From assembly GCF_000001735.4 (NCBI RefSeq), contig NC_003071.7, positions 15,475,443 through 15,539,442 of the forward strand: 64,000 nt of DNA. Direction: 5' to 3'. The translations under genes and the position numbers were made by a program. This document shows, in pieces, positions 1-11,803 of the stretch. The notes beneath the pieces were generated by a model that saw only the letters and a list, made by a program, of their open reading frames with translations, had not been told where the DNA came from and did no database searches. The stretch is from Arabidopsis thaliana. Lineage: Eukaryota; Streptophyta; Magnoliopsida; Brassicales; Brassicaceae. Every line of letters begins with the position of its first letter. The first letter of the stretch is position 1.

Positions 1-3000
1 GCTCAATTATAGGTTCTTAACGTTTGCGCTTGCTTTATGCTTGTGAAAGTCGAAGATATAATTGCTTCATGCTTGTTACTAAATCCCCAATCCATGACTA
101 GTACTTGCGATCCACCCTTCATGATAAGTAAGTAGTTGCGGTGCAGAGAGGTATTCATTTGAATTCTAAAAAAAAAATAAAAAAAAAAATCCAAAATTCG
201 AAAACATTATATACTACATCGCCATATTTCATAGAATCGCCGATCATGTTTTGTTATATTTGTCCTACAACATTTAATATTCGAGTTTTACTTGTTTTCA
301 CTCGTTTCACACAAGCTGTCTTGGTCCATGCCCCATAATGGAAATGATCTGAATGATTAGTATCCAATAGTGCACGTACGCCTGATCATAATAAATACTA
401 TTATTAATATAGATCTATATTGCTAATTTAATTAATCACATGAATCTATTCTATAAATTCACTTATTAAAATTTAAAGGTATATATCCTTTTGAAAAGTT
501 TTGACCTCAAGTTTTCGAACGAGCGTAAACTTACCCAAAAGAGAGTGATTTAGGTATTTAAACAGTTGGATTAAATTATTAATTATCATGATTAGTATTT
601 AAATCTGATCATCATTGTAAGAGAATCCTATACCTCCCCTTTGTCGACATAAACGTAGGACCTTTTTCCATTTTAATTATTTTTGGTTGCAGGAGATATA
701 AATCAAAACCTTAAACTTTGCCTTTAGTCAGATCTCGAAATATCGCATCGATTTCTTTGACAAAAAAAAAAAAAGAGATCGAACCGATTGATTGAAGGTG
801 CATGCTTTTTGGGGGAAGTGGTAAAAAAAAAAAACTTTCTTACGTATATTAACAATTGTTGTAGCTGTTGTCAATTTTTTTTTATATAACTATTAACTTA
901 TAATAGATATTTCTAAAAAATATTAACTTATAATAACTATTTTAAAAAAATATTAACATATGCTAACTAACTTTTAAAATATTAACTTATAATAACTATT
1001 TAAAAAAAATATTAACATATGCTAACTAACTTTTAAAATATTAACTTATAATAACTATTTTTTTAACAATTGTCAAAAATTTGTTAAATAACCAAAGCTA
1101 GTGATTAATTTTAAAATTATTAATCGGCATATGTATTGCTTACTAGTTACTACTATTATTTAGGAATTTTCTATCGAAGATAAATAATAATTTTAAATCT
1201 TAATCTAATTTAATTTATAAATAACGGAATCCACTTAACTCAATAAACTAATAATATATTTAGATACGAATTTAAATGTATGAGCATATTTAAAATTTAT
1301 GTAACATTTTTTTATGATCATGATCAGTATTAATTATAGAGAGCGAATTTTTTTAGTATTTTTTTAGAATCTATAGTTGTTGTTTGAAATTCATTGGTAA
1401 CAAACAAAAGAACATTACGAATAAATTATGGAGTACTTCCGAACCTCTTTTGTCTCACGGATCTACCTAAAATGAAGAACTCGGTAGAGAATTAAATTTT
1501 ATAGTTTTATAAACAAAATTAAATTGAGAAAATGTCCCCGGAAGGACGATGCTGAAATTGAATAATATTGGAAATTAAAGTAGCAAATAGTATAATAAAT
1601 GAAATTGTATAAGCTTTCACTATTTGTGTCGGTAACGGTGTGTTACGGTGATCGAGTCTTGATTATCGACGGTTGCGGGACCCATCTGACCGACAAAAAT
1701 AATTCATTAATCCATTAGCCAAAACCAACTTCATTATATTTTTTTTGCTTCTTTAGTTTATAATAGTTTCCAATATATATGAAGATTAGATTATAAATAA
1801 TTATATTGTTTCCGTGCATTTATCTCATTGCTTTTTGTTTTTTGTGTGGCGAAAAATAGTTTGTTTTGATGCATTTTCGTGATTACAAAAAAAACGAATA
1901 AATAGTGATTTGGTGAAAGCTTTTGTCTACCTATTGCGGACTGAGTTGTTGGGTATATTAATTTTTCAATTACTTGTAGTATAAGGATACACATCGTGAA
2001 ATTTCAACGACATAAAAAAAAGAAGAATATTTCACTCAACCCTTTTCTCTTTTGACAAAACTGATGGGAACAGATTGAACTAACTGCTTTTAATGTTCTT
2101 GTTTAGCGATTATGAATTCTCATTGTATGAAGATGTGATCATCCGACTAAAACAATTAATATAGTGGTTTGTGTAAGTAATGCAATTGTAACACCTTCTT
2201 GATTCAAATTCGTATATTGTTAAATCATTGAAGTTTGTGGTAACGAATGAGAATAGTTTCATTTTTCTCGTTCTAACAATATATAGATATTTTTTATTAT
2301 ACAGCATCGAGAGTTCGAGTGTGTGAATTAACATGTGTTGGAGAAAGAACTATACAATTGACATGATTGTCAAATTCGCGAGTTACTGGTTAAATCAAAT
2401 TTGGATTGATCAGGTTGAAGATCGTAACAAAAGGTCCAAAACTCAACCCAAAAAAATGGTCGTACAATATCCAATATATATGTTATCACCAAATTTGCTT
2501 ACAAAGAGAATATTTAACCAAGTAATAATCAACCAACTTTATTGATTAGGGCATATGACGACAACATTTACATCAATTATGATCTAGGTAAGGTATTTAA
2601 TAAACTATGGTGTGTAGCATACGTGGACTCTCAGAGGAGAGTGTCTTGACTCTTGAATCTTGATTTACACATACTTGGATGCATATATGATAAAGTAAAG
2701 AACCATGTCAATATGTACATAATTGAAAAACGTTAGGTCATGTTAGTGTTGATAATAATTTATGAGACTTTGGATGCTTGCACCACAATACATGCCCCAC
2801 GACAAAATCAATGAGTTGAGTGATCGATAGCTTTCTTTCTAATCAAATCCATACATTTTTTTCTACACTTAATCAATAAATCTGTTTTTTGTTCTTTGTT
2901 TGTGACGTTTGGAAACCAAAAATCGAGAGATTTGAAATCTAAAATCCAAGCTACACGTAATGATTGCTAGGTGATATAATGTACGGACATAAAAGACTAA

Positions 3001-3220
3001 GACTTATCTTCTAAGATAGAGTTCATCCACATTCTGGTGGTTTTCTTTATCTTTTGCTGTTCAAAATCATATATTATATTCTCTTTACAAAATTCTGTTT
3101 TTGTAACAAATGATATATCTTGCATTTTGGAATAAGAATAGTATGGTTTTGCCGGAAAAACATAAGCAGTGCTTCCTATAATGAGTAAACACTACAACAA
3201 AGTAAATTCAACAGAGCACA
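1..3220. other. intergenic, no gene seen
   Basis: This AT-rich stretch has no ORF with coding character on either strand. The short open frames present are low-complexity Lys/Asn/Ile/Phe strings. It contains the 59-bp tandem repeat near 0.9-1.06 kb, listed separately. The gene expected on the left lies outside the window. Confidence 0.6.
898..1060. repeat. 59-bp tandem repeat, about 2.7 copies
   Basis: The word tattaacttataataactat begins at 921, 980 and 1039, a strict 59-bp period. The 980 and 1039 units also share the spacer word aacatatgctaactaac. The copy to the left of 921 is more diverged. The sequence is very AT-rich and non-coding, and no protein or RNA role is suggested. Confidence 0.85.
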
Positions 3221-3470
3221 TTAAATCTTAAAGAGAGAAAACCAAGAACCTGACAGCGAAACTCCCTGAGGACTCAACCTATGGACTCTCGATAACGGAT
3301 CCAAGTGACAACGAATGATGCTTTTAATCTCCATAATCAAAGCAGTTGCTTGTCTCTGCGCGGATTCTTGAACCATCTAACTCCTTCATCAAACAAGTTT
3401 GGAGGAGAAACATGGTTCCTTGCAGTGAAATAAAACCAAACTTCCGCAGCAAATGTAACCCACTTTGTAT
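3221..3470 (-). mobile_element. LINE (non-LTR retrotransposon) ORF2 3'-end relic
   Basis: The minus strand from 3462 reads WVTFAAEVWFYFTARN, then SPPNLFDEGVRWFKNPRRDK. After a shift of frame it reads HLDPLSRVHRLSPQGVSLSG and ends WFSLFKI-stop, with the stop at 3221-3223. From memory this is the order of the C-terminal tail of plant LINE ORF2 proteins, after the reverse transcriptase and zf-RVT region: a PP..F..GVRWLKNPSRDK block, then a LDPLSR block, then a SLL.TWFSLF end. The part normally between the first two blocks is missing and there is a frameshift, so this is a dead, internally deleted, 5'-truncated copy. No clear target-site duplication or poly(A) tail was found. The family match is by motif and needs a protein search. 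Confidence 0.6.
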
Positions 3471-3474
3471 TGGT

Positions 3475-4278
3475 CGTTTTTTTTATGCTTCACTTTTTTC
3501 TTCGTAATGTACAAGTGTAAAGAGAAAGACGCAGAATCATAAATGAAACCATACCCAATTACCCATTATATATAAAATATCAAACCAAACGAAAAATACT
3601 AAAGAATGGAGAACAATTTGTTGAATAACCTACAAAAGATTAATATATATATATATTGAGCTATTAATATGGGATAATTCACCAAGTAACATAATGCTTA
3701 TGTGTTGGACCAAAAAAACGTTGAAACTTTAAGGTGTCATCAGTTAGTAGCCACTAGCCAGATTCTCCTTGTATTCAACAAGCTCAGTTCCAGTTTCCTA
3801 TGGCGCACTTGTGTTTAAAGGGACATCGACAAGTGCCCCGAAACCACTAGCGACGAGAAACTAGATGAGATGCATGGAGCTGGAGAAGAGAGGCTCCATG
3901 AGTATGTTCAAAGATACTTTTTTACAGTTCAAAGATTTCTAACTTGCATGATATTTTCTTATAAAAAAAAAAACATCACGAGGATGGATTTCTTGGTTAC
4001 ACAATCAAAATTACAATACAAGAGATTAAGAGGGAAAAGAAAAAGAAAAATAAAAAAGAGGCAAAAATTCAAAACATAAAACTCAAATCTTTCATTTGCA
4101 ATCTTCGATTACCAGATATATGAACCGCTGGCCTGTGTTCGCGAAAACAAATGTGAATGGTGACAATGCAGAAGCTTTCTTTATTCAGTCATTTGCAATA
4201 ATAATGGTATAATGATAAGTTCCCAGTAGTTGGGGAGTGACTCAACTCAGTTCTTGCAATTGCCAGCTTTGTTTCTGT
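3475..4278. other. intergenic, MAT3 3' flank with a coding-like relic
   Basis: The interval between the LINE relic and the MAT3 stop codon probably includes the MAT3 3'UTR, about 4.1-4.28 kb, read on the minus strand. On the minus strand, 3905-3742 carries a protein-like frame interrupted by stops (FLVASGFGALVDVPLNTSAP, then ETGTELVEYKENLASGY). It is described under findings and I do not recognise it. A 69-residue plus-strand frame at 3870-4079 is Lys/Arg-rich low complexity and is not called. Confidence 0.5.
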
Positions 4279-5451
4279 CTAGGCCTTTGGCTTGAGCGGC
4301 TTGACAACCTCCCAAGTGAAGTCAGGGTCATCACGCCCGAAATGGCCATACGCAGCGGTTTTCTGGAACCTGAAGTTACCTCCCCTCTTAAGGTCAAGGT
4401 TAATGGCCATCATTCCCGGCCTGAAGTCAAATGCTTCCTTGATCAACACAAGGATATCCTTGTCTGGGATGGTCCCGGTCTTGTAGGTGTCAACAAACAC
4501 TGAGAGCGGCTCAGGGACACCAATGGCGTATGATACCTGCACGATACAACGGCGTGCGAGTCCTGCTGCTACCACGCTCTTTGCAGCCTGCCTCACGATA
4601 TAGGCACCGCTTCTGTCAACCTTGGTTGGGTCCTTTCCTGAGAAGGCACCTCCACCATGAGCACCCCAACCACCATAAGTGTCAATGATGATCTTCCTCC
4701 CTGTAAGTCCAGCATCACCATGAGGCCCTCCGATGACAAAACGACCAGATGGGTTCAAGTGAAAGATGGTGTTATCGTCAAGGTACTTAGCAGGGATAAC
4801 AGGCTTGATCACATGCTCCTTCAAGTCAGCAGCAATCTCATCATTGGTGACAGTTTCGTCATGTTGAGTTGAGATAAGAACAGTGTGGACTCTAATCGGA
4901 ATCATAGCTCCACCATCGTTCTTGTACTCCACTGTGACTTGTGTCTTACCATCAGGCCTCAACCATGGGCAAGTCTTGTTCTTCCTCACTTCAGTAAGCT
5001 TAGCACCAAGCTTGGTGGCTAGGACATGAGTCAACGGCATGAGCTCAGGAGTCTCATCAGTAGCATACCCAAACATATGTCCCTGATCACCAGCACCAAT
5101 ATCTTCAGGCTTCTTGGTCAAATGACCATGAACACCCTGAGCAATGTCAGGGCTCTGTTGCTCAATGTTAACCAAAACATTGCATTTGTCAGCGTCAAGA
5201 CCAACATCAGCAGAGATAAAACCAATCTCCCTGCAAGTGGATCTAACAATCTTCTCATAGTCAACTTTCGCAGCGGTAGTGATCTCACCAAACACCATCA
5301 CCATGTTGGTCTTGGTGCATGTCTCACACGCCACTTTGCTTTCAGGATCTTGCTCTAAGCAAGCATCAAGGATCGCATCAGAAATCTGGTCACAAAGCTT
5401 GTCTGGGTGTCCTTCATTGACGGATTCAGAGGTAAATAGGAACGTTTCCAT
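4279..5451 (-). CDS. MAT3: S-adenosylmethionine synthetase (methionine adenosyltransferase) MAT3
   Basis: A single 390-residue coding exon encodes the cytosolic/nuclear enzyme that makes S-adenosylmethionine from methionine and ATP, the methyl donor and ethylene/polyamine precursor. Visible family motifs are GHPDKLCDQ near residue 15, the [15 protein letters not shown] block near 119, the KTQVTVEY strand, the [20 protein letters not shown] block, and the Gly-rich [16 protein letters not shown] loop that binds phosphate and metal. Length equals the usual plant MAT (about 390-394) and all regions are intact. On the minus strand a tag acceptor lies two bases before the ATG (intron end 5454) and an aacag/gtttgg donor ends an exon at 5814, so a 5'UTR intron of about 360 bp is likely. 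The assignment to MAT3 (AT2G36880) rather than the SAM1/SAM2 paralogues rests on sequence recall and on the neighbours. Confidence 0.96.
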   Translation of the reverse strand: METFLFTSESVNEGHPDKLCDQISDAILDACLEQDPESKVACETCTKTNMVMVFGEITTAAKVDYEKIVRSTCREIGFISADVGLDADKCNVLVNIEQQSPDIAQGVHGHLTKKPEDIGAGDQGHMFGYATDETPELMPLTHVLATKLGAKLTEVRKNKTCPWLRPDGKTQVTVEYKNDGGAMIPIRVHTVLISTQHDETVTNDEIAADLKEHVIKPVIPAKYLDDNTIFHLNPSGRFVIGGPHGDAGLTGRKIIIDTYGGWGAHGGGAFSGKDPTKVDRSGAYIVRQAAKSVVAAGLARRCIVQVSYAIGVPEPLSVFVDTYKTGTIPDKDILVLIKEAFDFRPGMMAINLDLKRGGNFRFQKTAAYGHFGRDDPDFTWEVVKPLKPKA

Positions 5452-6724
5452 TTCTACACATACACAAAAACAAAATCAACACTACACAAGCGAAGATTCC
5501 AGTTTCAAGATCTAATTCCATCAATTTCCGATCGAATTTGAAAAATTAAGCAACAAATTTCAAAAAAAAAAAATGTATAGTTTCACTTCCACCGACACAT
5601 TTTCTGCAGAGTGATTCCAAAATTTTCCAGTTACAGAATCTAATTCGATCAATTTCTAATCAGATTTGAGCAATTAAGCTAAACAAATCTAAGGAAACAA
5701 CGTCCGAGCGTCAGATCTAGTTTCAAATCGCGAAACGAGTGATTACATTAGCTACCAAAGCAAAAATGAACAGATCTAACGAAGAGAGTGACGATGGATC
5801 GGAGAAACCAAACCTGTTGAAGGAAGTAGAGAGGGAGAGAGATTGGAATCGAGATCTGGAGGAGAAAAATGAAAGCGATAGAGAAGAAAGAGAGAGAGAT
5901 TTATTGAGAACAAGTGAGGAAAACTCGGCGCGTGACTCGCTCTCTGTTTGTTTTGCCCGCTCTTCTCTCGTGCTTCACATCTCTTCGGTTTATATTGTTG
6001 CCGGAGCTCTGATCACGTGTTTTATGATCTACAGTATTCTCATGTTTTTAGACCGTTGATCTTTTAATGAAGAATGAATGGACGGTGAGATGTAGACAAC
6101 TAATGTAATCTCACCAACCCCGTTGTCGTTGGTATGGGTGTGGTTGGTGAGAGAGAAGAGTAATACCCGACAATACCCGACCCGGATTTTGACATCGTAA
6201 TTAGATCTTGGTTATATATCCGAACCGGATCCTTTGGATACCACATGGACCATGCTGGCATCAAATCAAGGAGGAGTGGTTTAGATTTTTTCGAAAATAA
6301 AATAAATTTATTTTTTCTTTGGATTTAATTAGTTTTCTTTTCATTATATAAAGATGTTGGTTGGTGATGGTGTTTATTTTAATTTCCGCATTTGAAACTC
6401 TTTAATTCATTTAATCAACTTTTTTTAATAAAGTTTGGAGAAGCTAAATTTGCCTTATGTTTGTTTGTAGGAAATTTAGTTTAATTTTGGTGTTCTGAAG
6501 ATAAAATAAAAACTCTAGGAAGTAAAATTCTTTGTGTATATGTGACTAGTAGTAGCAGATTAGCAGCCAATAAAAACATCCTTAGTATATATATAAGACA
6601 TTAGTTTACAAGCGTTTTTCTCTATATATCTTCTTTTATTGAAATTTTAAGGCTTTAAAGAAAAAAATGGTTGTGGTTGCAGCTGAAGAATACAAACATA
6701 AGAGAAGAGATCAGTAAAGAATAA
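5452..6724. other. MAT3 5' leader/promoter and At2g36885 3' flank
   Basis: On the minus strand, the region just right of MAT3 is the inferred 5'UTR intron (5454-5813) followed by a GA-rich leader (about 5815-5900 on the plus strand). A G-box core cacgtg lies at 6015-6020. A 106-residue plus-strand frame at 5739-6059 is Glu/Arg-rich because it reads the GA repeats of this leader backwards, and it is not called. 6060-6724 holds no gene and probably the 3'UTR of the next minus-strand gene. Confidence 0.55.
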
Positions 6725-8234
6725 TTAGAAACTGAGACCGAGCTGAAGGCCGAAAGCAGCATGGACGAGGAAAAGCGCCATTATCCCGCTCCCAAGGATC
6801 CCGTGCACGTTCCTCAGTTCGGGTTTCTCCTGCACATTCAACGAGTTTCTTGATCCTATAACTTAATAAATCATCAAGGCTTCACATTGCAAGATCGTGC
6901 AAGTACTTTACCTTGAACAAAGATGGTAAGATTGTTTGAACCGTCAATAGGCCAAGACCTATAAGTCCTGTAACAGCGTGCGGACTACATTGCACAAATT
7001 CGCAACCATATCAGTCGCCCAATTGATATCTCATTACTAAGTTAAAAGAGATCTTCTAGATAGCATAAGTGTTGTTTGTACAAGTTTGGAATCAGTAAAT
7101 GAGAGTTTACTAGGTCAGAAAAATATACCTTTCGAAGATGGGTTTGTCGGAAGTAAGAAGGGATATAACACCACCAGTTGCTCCAAGGGCGAAAAAGAAA
7201 AACATTCCGGCTAGAAGCTTTGGGTGCAGGTCTTTTGCCTTTGCCTTCTCCTCCTGAAAATTTCAAGGCAAATGAAGAAAACAGTTTAAACAACAACGCT
7301 TCTTGTACTACTATAGTCAGATTATTTGGGTAAATAGTCTTACAATGTCATCAGAATAACGAATCCGGAAGCCTAGGTATGTTCCATAGCCACCCATAGC
7401 AAAAAGTACCACTGCCTGAGAGAAAACATATGACAAATCCAACCCATCACACACAAATACAGATGAATATTCATAACAAAACAAGAACAAGTTCTAAAGG
7501 AACTGGCTTTAGTACACAGCTTGTGGAATCTTGCAGATGAGGCAAAAGTTAAAGAAGCATGAAATTGGTATGGAGAAGGAAGCTAGTAAGTAATCAATCA
7601 TACCATGTTCCCTGGATGTCCCCAATGAACAAGCCAATCAGGTAGATTCAAGGATTTTACAATCTCCACAACGGGTCCAAACACAGATCTTACAGTTTCG
7701 GCTGCCAATAGAGACATGAATTAGCATACTCATGTAAACTTACAAAACAGGGTTCTTGTCACAACAGACTTGATCCAATTCATTTACAGGCAGAGAAATA
7801 TTTTGACTTCAACAAGTGTCACAAAGCCACAGATCATTGACATAGTTAATGAAATAACTAATTGATGTTTCTCACTAATGGTTACTTAAAGATTCAATTT
7901 TTGTTTGAAAGATTGGAGCTGAGAAGTATAAATTACCTCCAGGGAGAGAAGCAACGAGGAGGAGAGGCAAAGGAGAGACTGATAACATCAATGTCTCTCT
8001 AATCTCATTCTCATCATCACCTCTTGCTTCAATTTCTTCATCTCCGTCGACTATCGAAGAACACGCCGGAGTCAACGGGATCTTTCTCCGGCGAAAGGTA
8101 GAGAGCGCGGGAAACGAAGACACATTTGAGAATCTGGACAGACACTGAGTGGAATTGAGTAAACGCGACGACGGAAGTGATGAAGCAGGAGAGATATGGT
8201 TTGAGAGAGCGGAGAATCCGGTGATTGCCGCCAT
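6725..8234 (-). CDS. chloroplast-targeted multi-pass membrane protein (At2g36885-type)
   Basis: Six exons: 8234-7937, 7701-7604, 7415-7344, 7253-7129, 6984-6912 and 6829-6725, all with GT-AG introns. They join to 771 nt and 256 residues. The start at MAAITGF is chosen because it opens a Ser/Thr/Arg-rich, acid-free stretch of about 50 residues typical of a plastid transit peptide; another in-frame ATG lies 93 nt upstream. The mature part has hydrophobic segments near residues 83-98 (SPLPLLLVASLPGG), 133-150 (AVVLFAMGGYGTYLGF), 172-195 (LLAGMFFFFALGATGG), 200-220, and a last one ending in LGLSF. It resembles the cyanobacteria-derived DUF4079 group of thylakoid or envelope proteins as I remember them; that family call is moderate. 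No catalytic motif is visible and the function is unknown. Two G-boxes upstream fit light-responsive expression. Confidence 0.85.
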
Positions 8235-8390
8235 TGGAGGATAGAGCTTAGTGTTTGTGTTGGTAAAGTGAGGGAAATGGTAGGGGAAGGGAATGAGATA
8301 GTCTGAGAAAGGTGAAGAAAGTGACACGACTCTATGTTAAAACGCTGCCGTTTTGCATTTTTTCGCGTGGACTCAACACGCTCCGATTCC

Positions 8391-8407
8391 CACGTGACTC
8401 TCACGTG
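8391..8407. promoter_or_regulatory. paired G-boxes upstream of the At2g36885-type gene
   Basis: Two cacgtg palindromes lie at 8391-8396 and 8402-8407. Their starts are 11 bp apart, about one helical turn, and they sit 157-173 bp upstream of the start codon at 8234. G-boxes bind bZIP and bHLH (HY5/PIF) factors. The pairing on one DNA face and the plastid-targeted product make a light-regulated promoter element plausible. The function is inferred. Confidence 0.55.
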
Positions 8408-9636
8408 AGCCTTAAAATATGAAACTCTCTAATTCCTTTAGAGGCTTTCAACAGTTAGTATACCAATCGGATACGAGGTAAGCCAACAGCCCAACACGGC
8501 AACACGTACCCTTATTACTTTGGCTTAGCCACTGTATAATGTATAGTTGCTGTAACAATCAACTGTTAGTACTAAACAATAATTAAGTATTGTCTTTTAA
8601 AATATTGTTCATTCTTCTTCATATATAGTATACATGGATTACTAGTATTATATTGAATAGTTACATGTCAATTATTCATAATCGTAAATGTTAACATCGC
8701 AAGGCGATTTTCCATTATACACGTCTACTACATTCATATGATAGGGGAGGCACCTATTTGAGTGGAATATTACGACAGATGCATATTATTGTATGTTTAT
8801 GTTACTAAAAGAGCACCTTTATCAATTATTAGATTAAGTATGTAATAAAATATTGGTAGATAGATTTCGACCTCTAGGTATTACCATGTAGTCACTGAGA
8901 AATCTTTTGGGGTAGGGACTCCATCTCAATAATCATGTAGACTAATTATTGGCAATATAAAACTAATTAAAATGTAACAACAAACATACAATCCACAAGT
9001 TGACAGTTTAACACTTCAAATGGATATAACAGAAGCAAAGACTCATCATACATCCATTTTGTGACTGTTTAATTAGTAATGGTGTTTTGGTATATGAAGC
9101 GAGCTACGATAAAGATAATGGGGGGTGATAGTGTGTTCTAGAGCTTACTGATTTGAAAAGTGTTAAGAAATTAGTGTAACAAAGTTATCTTTTTCAATTT
9201 TTGGAAACCCTCATAAATATTGTTTTGAAAAGTGCCACACCAACTTACCAACTTAAACCGCTGCGCCATAAACATTCAAATTTATTTTGCCATTGTATAC
9301 ATAAATGACATATGTTATTATATCTTATTATATATACACACAAATTCTTCCCATAAGAATATATGTATGTGTGGTGGCCTCGGGATCAATCACTTTTGAC
9401 AATGTCTTGTGGGAAATGACTTAGTCAAACCTTTCACTTGGTTTTTTGGAAAATAAATTACACATCACTTTCACCTTTTCTCTGATTTTTGGTTTTAATG
9501 TCAACTTTTCGTTTTATTTTATTTTCTTATCACTGACCTTCGGGCTGTCCATGAACTATTTCCTTTTTTTTTATTGGTAGTGTACTAAGACAAAATAAAC
9601 ACCATAAATGTTTGACTCTGCATGCACCATTTTTAC

Positions 9637-9685
<49 letters not shown>

Positions 9686-10378
9686 GTTTGTCATAGTATA
9701 GTTTCGTATACCATGTAACTAAACATATTATGTTGGTTCTGACTTTTGGTTGGTTCGATTTGGTTTAATCGAATACAGACCAAAAACCGGTTATATCGAT
9801 CGACTAACGATTGTTTAGTCTCTTCAAGAGACAACCATGCATGTGTTCAATCGTAATGTGGACATTAAAGAAAACTTTAAACCATTTGTCCAATTTGTTT
9901 TCTTCTCACAAACCATTTGTCCAATTTCTTAAAATAAAAGAGCATTAAAGAACTTAATTAATTAGTACTTATTGAATTCTTCTTCACAAATTTGGTTTGT
10001 TCCTTTTGATTTCTTTCTCCACTATTCACAACTTAGACCAGCTGTTCTTGTTTTGCATTGGTGACCAAAAACACAACTAAAATTTATATGCACTGTTTCT
10101 CTCTCTCCCTCTCTACATATAGATATATATATATATATATAATATAATAATGAAGGTAATCCACATGGGGAGAGGAGAAAAAGCATAATGGAAGGAAAAT
10201 AGAAAATAGGTTTCTCATTGACTTGAGCGTTTCCAATACATAGAGCAATAAATAGATGTCTTTATCTTTGATAATTACAGAACCAGAGAACTCTTTTTCT
10301 TTTCCCTTCTTCTCTTTCAAAAAACAAAACAAAGATATCTCAACCAAAACACTTAGACCAAGAGAGACAGATAGAGAG
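8408..10378. other. intergenic, RAX2 upstream region
   Basis: About 2 kb of AT-rich sequence without a coding frame. It contains a TA microsatellite at 9640-9679 and ends in a pyrimidine/GAGA-rich 5' leader directly before the RAX2 start codon. A 106-residue minus-strand frame at 10084-10404 reads this low-complexity leader and is not a gene. RAX2 cis-regulatory sequence is expected here, but I cannot point to a specific element. Confidence 0.5.
9640..9679. repeat. (TA)n microsatellite, about 40 bp
   Basis: An uninterrupted alternating TA run of about 20 units lies roughly 0.7 kb upstream of the RAX2 start. It is a simple slippage repeat and likely varies in length between accessions. Confidence 0.95.
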
Positions 10379-11803
10379 ATGGGTAGGGCTCCATGTTGTG
10401 ACAAGGCAAATGTGAAGAGAGGTCCATGGTCTCCTGAAGAAGACGCAAAGCTTAAAGATTACATCGAGAAACAAGGAACTGGTGGCAATTGGATTGCTCT
10501 CCCTCACAAAGCTGGTATTTTCATATCTCATGATTCGAATGGGTTAATTTCTTGGACTTTTTTTTAGTGTTTTCTTTGGGTTTTGGTTGATTTTTTTTAA
10601 TAATCTCTTTTATAATCTGATGTATAAAGGTTTAAGGAGATGTGGGAAGAGTTGCAGACTGAGATGGTTAAATTATTTGAGACCAAACATAAGACATGGA
10701 GATTTCACTGAAGAAGAAGACAATATTATCTACAGCCTCTTTGCCTCCATTGGAAGCAGGTTAAGAAAGTCTTAGTATACATAGTCATTTTTCAATATTG
10801 ATAGATCTGATCTCTTAAAGATATGAAAAGATTACTCTTGTTTAAATCATATGAAAGAAATGAAGAAAGTGGGTATCAGAAGAAAAGAAGAGACTATGTA
10901 TGTATGTTTCAAGGATGATTCCATCTCAATTGTTTTATTTTCCTTAATTAAAAACTAATTTCTTTCATTGATTTTAGCTTTTACATACCCACCTTTTGTG
11001 CAGTATAATTGCCTCCTTTTGTGGGTATATTCTTTAGGTCATAAATTAGCCAAAAAAAAAACAAAGTGGAAGCAAATTCACTTTGAAAAGTATTGAAGAT
11101 TTATGGTTACAAAATTATTTTTTTATTTAGCTTATTGTGATAACATAAAGGAGTTAATCATTGAAAATGCAGGTGGTCAGTAATAGCAGCTCACTTGCAA
11201 GGTAGAACTGATAATGACATCAAGAACTATTGGAACACTAAGCTCAAGAAGAAGCTCATAGCCACCATGGCTCCTCCTCCACATCACCACTTAGCCATTG
11301 CTACATCATCATCATCAGCATCCCCATCATCATCATCACATTACAACATGATCAATAGTCTTCTTCCGTATAACCCATCAACAAACCAACTTCTCACACC
11401 TCATCAGGGTATCATGATGACAATGATGGGCCAACAACAACAACTATTTTATCAAGAAGACATGGGCAATTTGGTAAATTCTCCAAACAGAAACAATCTC
11501 ATAATGAGCCATCAAGAAGACAACCAAGAGCAAAGTACAAACAAGGGAATAATGTTGTTGAGTGATGTAAGAAGTGGGTCGAGTACAACAAGTACAGTAA
11601 CAAGAGTGAAGATGGAACATCGTGATCATGATGATCATCATCATCATCATGAAGAAGATGAGAGATCAATGACCTCGGTAGTGATGGAAGATTATGGAAT
11701 GGAGGAGATCAAGCAATTAATAAGTAGTAGTTGTACGAGTAGTAACAATAGCTTGTGGTTTGACGAAAACAAGACGGAGGATAAGTTCATGTTGTACTAC
11801 TGA
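10379..11803 (+). CDS. RAX2: R2R3-MYB transcription factor RAX2/MYB38
   Basis: Three exons (10379-10514, 10630-10759, 11173-11803) join to 897 nt and 298 residues. The protein opens [20 protein letters not shown]. Repeat R2 (about residues 14-62) and repeat R3 (about 67-113) carry the regularly spaced Trp residues ([43 protein letters not shown]) of DNA-binding MYB repeats. Both introns interrupt at the positions usual for plant R2R3-MYB genes. The C-terminal half is a low-complexity activation/regulatory region with Ser, Gln/Asn and a His run ([10 protein letters not shown]). Nuclear DNA-binding regulator; known family work places RAX2 (MYB38, AT2G36890) in axillary meristem formation together with RAX1 and RAX3, relatives of tomato Blind. 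The subgroup assignment is strong from the R2 sequence; the exact paralogue rests on length and neighbours. Confidence 0.95.

Noticed and set aside
4237..5515. Several plus-strand open frames of 64-110 residues across MAT3
   Set aside because: They are antisense shadows of the intact 390-residue MAT3 frame and carry no motif of their own.
5739..6059. 106-residue Glu/Arg-rich plus-strand frame
   Set aside because: It reads the GA-rich MAT3 leader backwards. Its composition is explained by the simple repeat and no family motif is visible.
10084..10404. 106-residue minus-strand frame over the RAX2 leader
   Set aside because: Antisense to the pyrimidine-rich leader and first codons of RAX2; low complexity (Leu/Ser/Tyr/Ile runs).
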